Source of the DNA: Syntrophaceae bacterium UBA4059
GTDB taxonomy: Bacteria; Desulfobacterota; Syntrophia; Syntrophales; Smithellaceae
Direction of reading: 5' to 3'
DNA length: 12,774 nucleotides
NCBI GenBank assembly: GCA_002382045.1
Contig: DFZJ01000141.1
Coordinates: 4,514 to 17,287 of the forward strand
The translations under genes and the position numbers were made by a program. How positions within the stretch are numbered: the first letter of the stretch is position 1; the number at the start of each line of letters is the position of its first letter. Under the pieces are notes generated by a model. That model saw only the letters and a list, made by a program, of their open reading frames with translations, was not told the origin of the DNA and searched no databases. Below are positions 6,988 through 12,774 of this stretch, piece by piece.

Positions 6988-7016
6988 TTGACTTAAAAGT
7001 TTTTTTCCGCTATTAA
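6988..7016 (+). promoter_or_regulatory. Sigma-70-type promoter of purD
   Basis: TTGACT (6988-6993) and TATTAA (7011-7016) are separated by exactly 17 bp on the plus strand; the spacer is T-rich. Initiation near 7023 would give a leader of only about 25 nt, too short for a purine riboswitch. The two divergent promoters do not overlap: their -35 boxes are about 40 bp apart. That gap has no obvious palindrome for a PurR-like repressor. Confidence 0.65.
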
Positions 7017-7048
7017 ACCGTGAAATTATTTTTGGAGCAGCAATCATC

Positions 7049-8377
7049 ATGCCTAACATACTACTTGTCGGAAACGGCGCGCGCGAACACGCGATGGCCG
7101 AAGCTCTTTCACGATCCAGCCTGCATCCCCGCCTGTTTTCGTTTATGAAAGCCAATAACCCGGGAATTGCGTCTCTCTCAACACAGATCATGCCCGGCAG
7201 CTATTCGGACCTGAAAGCGATCACCGGCTTTGCAATGGAAAACAAAGTAGAATTCGCCGTGATCGGCCCGGAAGATCCGCTGGGAAACGGCGTTGTTGAT
7301 GCGCTGGCCGCGTGCGGCATTCCGGCCGTCGGCCCCAACAAGAGCCTGGCGCGACTGGAAACATCCAAGTCGTTTACCCGTAATCTGGTGGGCAAATACA
7401 ACATCCCCGGCAATCCGCAATTCAAAGTATTTGCGGCCATCGACGGCATAAAGGCCTTTTTGAATGAACTCGACGGCATTGTCCTCAAGCCGGACGGACT
7501 GACCGGCGGCAAAGGCGTGCTGGTTCAGGGCGATCATTTTGCCACGAAGGAAGAAGCGCTGAAATTATGCGGTCAGATTCTGAAGGAAAGCGCATCCGTC
7601 ATCGTTGAGGAAAAATTCGACGGCGAGGAATTTTCGCTGCAATGCCTGTGCGACGGCAAAACCGTTGTGGAAACTCCGCTGGTGCAGGATCACAAAAGGC
7701 GATTTGACGGCGACCGCGGCCCGAACACCGGCGGCATGGGTTCTTACTCCATGCCCGATCATTCCATGCCCTTTGTGAAGCCGTCGGATATCGAGGAAGG
7801 CCTGGAGATTACCAGACAGGTTGCGGCGGCACTGTTGAAAGAAACAGGCAGCCCCTACAAGGGCGTCATGTATGGCGGCTTTATCGCCACCAAAAACGGC
7901 GCGAAGCTTCTGGAATACAACGCGCGCTTCGGCGACCCCGAAGCCATGAACATTCTGCCGCTTCTTCAAACGGACTTTGTGGAAATATGCCGTCACATCA
8001 TTGCCGGAACCCTGGATCAGCTGAAGATTGAATTTGCGCCCAAAGCAACCGTCTGCAAATACGTTGTGCCCAAAGGCTACGGCCTGCCTGCCGATCATCC
8101 CGATGCGGCCTCGTCCCGCGCGAAGATTGAAATAGGCGATGTGGGGAAAGCGAGGCTGTATTATTCATCCGTGGATCAAAAAGAAGATGGACTGTATTTG
8201 AGTTCGTCGCGCGCCATCGGCATTGTCGGCATTGCCGATACGCTGGACGCCGCGCGCCTGATCGCCGAAGAAGGCGTCAAAGCCGTGAAAGGCCCGGTTG
8301 CCTATCGCGAAGATATCGGCACGGACGCGCTCATCCAGAAGCGAATTGATCACATGAAGACCATACGGACATTATGA
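7049..8377 (+). CDS. purD: Phosphoribosylamine-glycine ligase (GAR synthetase), archaeal-like subtype
   Basis: PurD performs the second step of purine synthesis: ATP + glycine + 5-phosphoribosylamine to glycinamide ribonucleotide. The 442-residue protein opens with MPNILLVGNGAREHAMAEAL (N-terminal domain) and has IGPEDPLGNGVVDAL. Its ATP-grasp domain includes LKPDGLTGGKGVLV, VEEKFDGEEFSLQ, QDHKRRFDGDRGPNTGGMGS and the metal-binding EYNARFGDPEA. The C-terminal domain carries ATVCKYVVPKGYG. That last stretch, together with SFTRNLVGKYNIPG and GEEFSLQCLCDGK, agrees better with my recollection of archaeal PurD than with the E. coli enzyme, which has VMAAGGYPGDY in the corresponding place. The ATG at 7049 has GGAG about 11 nt upstream. 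The gene stands alone with its own promoter and no other pur gene nearby. Its stop overlaps the tail of the converging MFS remnant by 6 bp. Confidence 0.95.
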   Translation: MPNILLVGNGAREHAMAEALSRSSLHPRLFSFMKANNPGIASLSTQIMPGSYSDLKAITGFAMENKVEFAVIGPEDPLGNGVVDALAACGIPAVGPNKSLARLETSKSFTRNLVGKYNIPGNPQFKVFAAIDGIKAFLNELDGIVLKPDGLTGGKGVLVQGDHFATKEEALKLCGQILKESASVIVEEKFDGEEFSLQCLCDGKTVVETPLVQDHKRRFDGDRGPNTGGMGSYSMPDHSMPFVKPSDIEEGLEITRQVAAALLKETGSPYKGVMYGGFIATKNGAKLLEYNARFGDPEAMNILPLLQTDFVEICRHIIAGTLDQLKIEFAPKATVCKYVVPKGYGLPADHPDAASSRAKIEIGDVGKARLYYSSVDQKEDGLYLSSSRAIGIVGIADTLDAARLIAEEGVKAVKGPVAYREDIGTDALIQKRIDHMKTIRTL

Positions 8378-8644
8378 TTTTTTCCGGTAATGCCTCACAA
8401 ACAGCAAGCCGGAAAAGCCGAGGCAAAGCAGACCGCCCACGGACCAGGCGCCGATAGCGGCGGGGAAAAGATAGAGGGTGGCCGCGCCAAAGGCCGGACC
8501 GATAAACAGACCTGTCCCGATCATCGCCTCATGAAGACCCGCGTTTAAACCCTGATTTTCCGGCACATTCATGGAATAGTAAACGGCGGCATAGCAATTG
8601 ATTCATCCGATGAAATAAAATAAAAACTCTGCGGGACTGATCAT
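8372..8644 (-). pseudogene. C-terminal remnant of a major facilitator transporter with an in-frame TGA
   Basis: From an ATG at 8644 the frame reads MISPAEFLFYFIG, then TGA (8605-8603), then INCYAAVYYSMNVPENQGLN and on to two membrane helices and the tail FVRHYRKKS. The segments YYSMNVPENQGLNAGLHE, IGTGLFIGPAFG and AIGAWSVGGLLCLGFSGLLF look like the last third of a 12-helix MFS permease. Only about 90 of the expected 400 residues remain, and nothing resembling the earlier helices lies upstream. An ATG at 8572 could start a 66-residue peptide, but it would be just the final two helices. I read this as the stump of a deleted transporter. A selenocysteine reading of the TGA is unlikely in this family. 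Confidence 0.6.
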
Positions 8645-8665
8645 GATCTGCTTTCTACAACATGA

Positions 8666-8809
8666 TTACTTATTGAGCTTTTTCTGACATTCCATCAGAG
8701 CATCGGTTGTCACTCTCAGACGCTGGGTCATCGTTTTTAATACCGTCTGAAAATCATGGGAGAGTCCATTGAACTCATTATCAAAATATTGACGATCGAT
8801 GGTTCCGAC
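8666..8809 (-). pseudogene. 47-codon C-terminal gene fragment, coiled-coil-like, no start
   Basis: Between a TGA (8812-8810) and a TAA (8668-8666) the frame reads as a plausible protein end: TIDRQYFDNEFNGLSHDFQ, then TVLKTMTQRLRVTTDALMEC, ending KKLNK. Leu/Val/Met spacing suggests an amphipathic helix. There is no start codon except an internal ATG 21 codons from the end, and I could not join it to a convincing upstream frame. It lies 21 bp before the MFS remnant on the same strand. I do not recognise the family. The 143 bp further upstream (8810-8952) show no gene; they contain a GGGG-ACG-CCCC mini-hairpin near 8906-8916 but no element I can name. Confidence 0.3.
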
Positions 8810-8952
8810 TCAACGTCCAATCCCGACCCCTCATCTGGCAGGCCGTTATATCGACCGAAGCATGCGCCATTAATTCACATGTTGGTTCGAGTAACTTGCT
8901 GTCTCAGGGGCGTCCCCGGATGCACTTTCTCCAATCGGTTAATCGGCAGCTG

Positions 8953-9347
8953 TTATTCAGTGACGGATATACTGCATGCATTTGAGTTCTCTGCGTTCAT
9001 GCTGATGCGGACAGTAACGTTATTTGCTCCGCCAATAGATAGCCTGCGCTTGCTTCTCGAATCGAATAGGCTGACACGGTTACATCCTGGTTGCAATTAT
9101 TGGATATATTGATTGTGGCCGCTTGCGCCTCTGATAATATCGCAACTGGCCGCCGTACAAACAACCCGAATATTGTATTTTTCTTCAATGCGTTCTGCCT
9201 GATCTCATTCACGGAAGCCCCCCGAAAAGTGATCATCTGGCTCATGTCGGATGAAGTTTTTACTGTAAATATCATCCCGGGAACAGGCGCTGATAAGGAT
9301 GACCAAGCCTATTAATCCGAATGTAAAATGTTTGCGATGCGTTTCAT
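8953..9347 (-). pseudogene. Broken small lipoprotein gene, once coupled to the hydrolase gene
   Basis: An ATG (9347-9345) overlaps the hydrolase stop as ATGA and starts MKRIANIL. The frame then dies, but after a one-base shift in the TTTT run it becomes TFGLIGLVILISACSRDDIY, completing a lipoprotein signal with its lipobox cysteine. That second frame continues with HEPDDHFSGGFRE, TGA (9207-9205), DQAERIEEKYNIRVVCTAAS, TAA (9099-9097), CNRVSLFDSRSKRR, GGANNVTVRISMNAENSNAC and SISVTE, and stops at 8953. One frameshift plus two nonsense codons separate it from an intact gene of about 131 residues. A second frame is open across 9275-8997 and could be read instead, but it lacks the signal and the natural end. 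The product is unknown. Sequencing error could mimic part of this. Confidence 0.5.
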
Positions 9348-10294
9348 TTCTGGTTACCTTTCATCATGGAATATTCTTTCAGAAAGCTTAGATAAGCCTT
9401 TGCCGATTCTTCAGGTTTTTCGATCATCGGGGTATGACCCGTGTCTTTCAAAATGACTGATCGGGAAGTCTTCAGATGCTTTTCCAGAAAAGCAACGCCC
9501 CCCACGTCCACAATTTTGTCCTGATCTCCCCACATAATCAGGACCGGTGACGAAATGAGGGGCAGAGCCGGGGCCAGAGAGAATTTTTCGGGCTGCCAGT
9601 CCTTCCATATTTTTCCATTAAACTCTTTGTGTTCGGCCATATCGGCCATAAATATTTTCTTAAAAGGCGCGGGGATGGGGGGTGGCTGGACAAAAATCAA
9701 GGCCAGAAGATCATCGTACTCTTTTTCATTGCCGGGCAGCAGCAGATTCCGGCCTTTTTCCATTTGTATGACAAACTCGCTTTTCTTCTGCGAGGGCACT
9801 CCGGCCGGGGCCAGGAGGGCAAGCGTTAGAACTCTCCGGGCGTGTTTTGCACTGTAGCTTGCAGCAAGAGCGCCGCCCATTGAATTTCCCGCCAGATGGA
9901 ATTTATCAAGCTTCAGCGCCTCTGCAAACCGGTTAATGCGCGCCACCTGGCTTTCCATACCATAATGATCCGTCGGCGCCCGTGAGCTTTCTCCGAAACC
10001 GGGAATGTCGGGTATCACCAGATGATAGCCTTTCAAATATTTGGCAAACGCAAGCCAGCTGTCCTTGTTGGCGCCAAATCCATGAAGGAGGATAACGGTT
10101 TCTCCCTTCCCGCCTTCCAGGTATGCGATCCGGTGATTGTCGACCTGAACTTCCTTCCTGACCAGATCGGCTGCGCGCCGCTGTGCATCAACCGCTATCC
10201 TGAAAACAGATTCCGGAAAAAGGAAATAAAATGCCGTCAGCAGAACGACGACAGCAACGATAACCAGCAGCCCGTACTTCAATATTTTTTTCAT
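9344..10294 (-). CDS. Membrane-anchored alpha/beta hydrolase
   Basis: A 316-residue alpha/beta-fold hydrolase tethered by one N-terminal membrane segment (residues about 7-27, after KKILK), so the catalytic domain probably faces the periplasm. The oxyanion motif HGFG is at 71-74. The nucleophile elbow GNSMGG places Ser at 138, the acid is Asp259 in GDQD, and His287 lies in DTGHTP. The lid region (about 165-235) is Pro- and Lys-rich. The sequence looks like the lipase/esterase group near meta-cleavage hydrolases; the substrate cannot be told. The ATG at 10294 follows AGGAGT by 8 nt. It starts 24 nt after the histidine kinase stop, and its own stop overlaps the start of the broken lipoprotein gene. 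All three were probably one transcript. Confidence 0.9.
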   Translation of the reverse strand: MKKILKYGLLVIVAVVVLLTAFYFLFPESVFRIAVDAQRRAADLVRKEVQVDNHRIAYLEGGKGETVILLHGFGANKDSWLAFAKYLKGYHLVIPDIPGFGESSRAPTDHYGMESQVARINRFAEALKLDKFHLAGNSMGGALAASYSAKHARRVLTLALLAPAGVPSQKKSEFVIQMEKGRNLLLPGNEKEYDDLLALIFVQPPPIPAPFKKIFMADMAEHKEFNGKIWKDWQPEKFSLAPALPLISSPVLIMWGDQDKIVDVGGVAFLEKHLKTSRSVILKDTGHTPMIEKPEESAKAYLSFLKEYSMMKGNQK

Positions 10295-10318
10295 TTATTC
10301 ACTCCTAATGAGATGTCA

Positions 10319-12739
10319 TCATCTCTTTTTATCCAGTTCCTTCCGCACAGCAAGCCCCAGTTTTTCCAGAATATAGGGTTTTTTCACGTATTCACCAGCG
10401 CCCAACGCCTGAGCTTCATTGACGCGCGCCGTTTCAGAAAACCCGCTGACGATGATCGCCTTTTGTTTCGGATTAATGTTCAGGACGCTCCGATACGTAT
10501 CCAGACCATCCATGCCGGGGTCCATAATCATATCGAGAACAAGAAGATCAGCCTCCTGTTTTTTTAAATATTCAACTGCCTCCTCGCCGCTGGCGACGCT
10601 GGCAATTTTGTAATTCAGCTTTCCCAGCATTTCTGACGCCATATCCCGCTGCCCCTTGACATCATCCACCACCAGGATCAATTCTCCATTGCCCATGTAT
10701 CGTTCTACAGGCAACTTCTGCGGCGCTGCGGCCGGTTCTTCCCGCGTCACAGGAAAGTAGAGTGTGAAAGTTGTTCCCTCCCCCACTTTGGTTCGCACAT
10801 CAATATACCCTTTGTGATCTTTGACCGTTCCCCAGACAATCGCCAGCCCCAATCCGGTTCCGCTCCTGCCCATAATCTTCTTTGTATAAAAGGGTTCAAA
10901 TATCTTTTCGATATGTTCAGCCGGGATGCCCATCCCGGTATCGGAAACGATCAGGACGGCGTAATCCCCTTCCTTGACCGCATCATAGCCTATGATGGCC
11001 TTGTCCAGATATCGGTTCTCCGTCCGAATCGTAACCTCCCCCTGCCCGGAAATTGATTCCGCGGCGTTGGATACAAGATTCATCAATGTTTTTTCCAGAT
11101 GCATGGGAGAGCCTTTAATGTGCAACAAATCCGCCTGACATTCCGTCTTGAAGTTCACACGGGGATGATAGCTCCTGATATTTTCAAATACCGGTGTCTT
11201 GAGAAATTCCCCGGTAATGACGTTGAGATTGACCACATCTGAAGACTTTACCCCCCGTCTGGCCAGTGTGAGAAGGTCCTGAATGATGGCGGCCCCTTTC
11301 TCAGTGGATTGCATGATCTTTTCAACATGCCGTCTGCTCCGGTGCCCCTCGGGAATTTCCATGAGCAGCAGTTCCGAATAGCCGGAAAGGACGCCTAAAA
11401 CATTATTCAGATCATGAGCCACGCCGCCGGCCAGCTGCCCCAAGGCCTCCATTTTCTCCGCGCGCTGCAGACGCTCTTCCAGTCTTCGCTTCTCTTCCTC
11501 CGCCTGCCTGAGCTCTGTGACATCCCGAATCAGACCCCGGAATCCGATGGGCTGGCCTTCAGCATTTCTGAGCAGAGAGACCGAAACTTCTTGGTAACCT
11601 TTCATCCCGTTCTTTCTGATAATTTCAATATCCCGTGCTTTAACGGGTTTACCTGTTCGGTAAACATTGTTAAAGAGCTGATAGGTTCTTTTCGCGCCGG
11701 CTTCATCCTGATACTGCCGGTTATTGATTCCGATCAGTTCATTGCCGGAATATCCGAGAATGTTGTTCTCCGCAAGATTGATAAAGGTGAAATTACCGGC
11801 CAGGTCAACCTCAAAATAGCCGTCTTCCATTTGCTCAATGATGGTTCGATATTTTTCCTCACTCTGCCGCAATGCGTCTTCGGCCCGCTTCTGGTCGGTA
11901 ACGTCTAAAGCCAGACTGAGGATATGCGGGATGCCGGATATTTCAATCACTTCAGCGGTATACGAAAGCAAATAGATCTTGCCGGATTTTGACCGGAAGC
12001 GATATTCCTGATTACGAATCACACCGCCTTCCATAATGGTTTTCGACATCCTTTGACGATCCTCAGGATTGGCCCATATACCCAGTTCCGTAGCGGTGCG
12101 CCCGATCACTTCTTCACGGGTGTACTCCGCTGTCTTGAACCATAATTCGTTGGCGTCCACATACCGGCCATCGGCCAGGATGGACAGGGAGATGTTGATC
12201 GGGCTGAGATCAAATATTTTAGAATATTGCTCCATGCTTATTCTCAGGGCTTCGAGCACCTGTTTTCTTTCGGTAATATCGGTCAGGGTCGTAATAAAAT
12301 AGAGGGGATTGCCTTCTTTGTCCCTGCGCAGGGTCAAGGCGATATCCGTCCAGACGACCAATCCATTTTTGTGGATGAATCTTTTGATAAAACGCGCTGA
12401 ATCTTTTTGACCGGAAATGATTGAATCCATCTGGGCCTGAGTCTGCGCGATGTCATCAGGATGCGTGATCGCCCGCCAGCCGCGTTCATTAATCTCCTGC
12501 TGCGAATAACCGACCATTTCAGAAAAAGCTTTGTTCACGTTTTCCCTGCCGTCGGGAAACGTGATGGATTTGCCGACCACGGAGTGATCGAACACATATT
12601 TGAATTTATCCTCACTTTCGCGCAGCATTTCCTCCGCTCGCTGGCGTTTTGCCTCCGATTCTTCCAGTTCCCTGATTCTCTTTTGGAGGGCGGCATTTTC
12701 GTCGGTCAGTTTTTGACAGGCTTTTGACAGATCATTCAT
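10319..12739 (-). CDS. Hybrid sensor histidine kinase (PAS-PAS-PAS-HisKA-HATPase-REC)
   Basis: An 806-residue signalling protein without membrane segments, so cytoplasmic. A coiled coil (about 5-45) leads into three PAS domains at about 43-158, 168-284 and 294-410. The second and third are joined to what follows by coiled-coil linkers (DVTDQKRAEDALRQSEEKYR and RQAEEEKRRLEERLQRAE). The HisKA domain has GGVAHDLNN with His442 as phosphate acceptor. The ATPase domain shows Asn558 (NLVSNAAES), SDTGMGIP (599-606), FEPFYTK (614-620) and GTGLGLA (627-633). The C-terminal receiver has the acidic pair VVDD (690-693), the phosphorylation site Asp736, Ser765 and Lys787. All key residues are present. The PAS ligand is unknown. 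The ATG at 12739 has AGGGGA 6 nt upstream. No DNA-binding response regulator is visible, so the output partner must be elsewhere or outside the window. Confidence 0.93.
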   Translation of the reverse strand: MNDLSKACQKLTDENAALQKRIRELEESEAKRQRAEEMLRESEDKFKYVFDHSVVGKSITFPDGRENVNKAFSEMVGYSQQEINERGWRAITHPDDIAQTQAQMDSIISGQKDSARFIKRFIHKNGLVVWTDIALTLRRDKEGNPLYFITTLTDITERKQVLEALRISMEQYSKIFDLSPINISLSILADGRYVDANELWFKTAEYTREEVIGRTATELGIWANPEDRQRMSKTIMEGGVIRNQEYRFRSKSGKIYLLSYTAEVIEISGIPHILSLALDVTDQKRAEDALRQSEEKYRTIIEQMEDGYFEVDLAGNFTFINLAENNILGYSGNELIGINNRQYQDEAGAKRTYQLFNNVYRTGKPVKARDIEIIRKNGMKGYQEVSVSLLRNAEGQPIGFRGLIRDVTELRQAEEEKRRLEERLQRAEKMEALGQLAGGVAHDLNNVLGVLSGYSELLLMEIPEGHRSRRHVEKIMQSTEKGAAIIQDLLTLARRGVKSSDVVNLNVITGEFLKTPVFENIRSYHPRVNFKTECQADLLHIKGSPMHLEKTLMNLVSNAAESISGQGEVTIRTENRYLDKAIIGYDAVKEGDYAVLIVSDTGMGIPAEHIEKIFEPFYTKKIMGRSGTGLGLAIVWGTVKDHKGYIDVRTKVGEGTTFTLYFPVTREEPAAAPQKLPVERYMGNGELILVVDDVKGQRDMASEMLGKLNYKIASVASGEEAVEYLKKQEADLLVLDMIMDPGMDGLDTYRSVLNINPKQKAIIVSGFSETARVNEAQALGAGEYVKKPYILEKLGLAVRKELDKKR

Positions 12740-12774
12740 TGGATATCCCCTGTTTCGATGAACGATGTATCTTG

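Noticed and set aside
8603..8605. TGA read as selenocysteine in the MFS remnant
   Set aside because: MFS permeases are not selenoproteins, the gene is truncated, and I saw no convincing SECIS-like hairpin just downstream of the codon.
8810..8952. Integron attC site or insertion-sequence end, because of short GC-rich palindromes and a GTTGAGT string
   Set aside because: I could not find paired core sites in the right order, nor matching inverted termini or an integrase or transposase.
8756..9112. Plus-strand open frame of 118 codons across the degraded region
   Set aside because: No recognisable motif, no ribosome binding site, and a composition that looks like noise. It lies opposite the broken lipoprotein gene, whose minus-strand frames are much more protein-like.
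8997..9275. Minus-strand 92-codon open frame starting MIFTVKTSSD as an intact gene
   Set aside because: It overlaps the broken lipoprotein gene in a different frame, lacks the signal peptide and natural C-terminus, and has no clear ribosome binding site. I keep it only as an alternative reading of part of that pseudogene.

Overview
The window looks like a chromosomal segment of a Desulfobacterota ('deltaproteobacterial') organism, probably close to the Syntrophales (Syntrophus/Smithella type). This rests on gene content and order (zapB-like, zapA, 6S RNA, then a ribonuclease Y-like start), mid-range G+C, frequent TTG/GTG starts, and a PAS-rich hybrid histidine kinase. The lineage is inferred; nothing in the window proves it.

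Layout. From 5474 down to 1, a long run of minus-strand genes reads towards the left edge: two CNNM/CorC-type membrane proteins overlapping by 4 bp, a single-domain GlmU-like uridylyltransferase, a DusB-type tRNA dihydrouridine synthase, a ZapB-like coiled-coil protein (ZapB and ZapA are FtsZ-ring accessory proteins), ZapA, a 6S RNA that no reading frame explains, and the first 22 codons of a membrane-anchored protein that is probably RNase Y. A heptamer tandem-repeat array lies between the uridylyltransferase and dus genes. It supplies the uridylyltransferase stop codon and most of the possible dus 5' extension.

From 5633 to 6873 there are two exported proteins on the minus strand: a secreted protein of unknown function and a PEGA-domain lipoprotein. 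The lipoprotein gene is divergent from purD (plus strand, 7049-8377). Both genes have recognisable sigma-70-type promoters with 17-bp spacers in the shared 175-bp gap. PurD resembles the archaeal subtype of the enzyme more than the E. coli one.

From 8372 to 9347 the DNA is a gene graveyard on the minus strand: the C-terminal end of a major facilitator transporter with an in-frame TGA, a 47-codon coiled-coil fragment without a start, and a small lipoprotein gene broken by one frameshift and two nonsense codons. The dead lipoprotein gene still overlaps the stop of the intact gene upstream by ATGA. It was therefore once the last gene of an operon with a membrane-anchored alpha/beta hydrolase (9344-10294) and an 806-residue hybrid histidine kinase (10319-12739).

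I found no CRISPR array, tRNA, rRNA, insertion sequence or phage gene. I do not see a clearly new multi-gene system. The most noteworthy items are the 6S RNA, the repeat array at a gene junction, the archaeal-type PurD and the decayed operon end.
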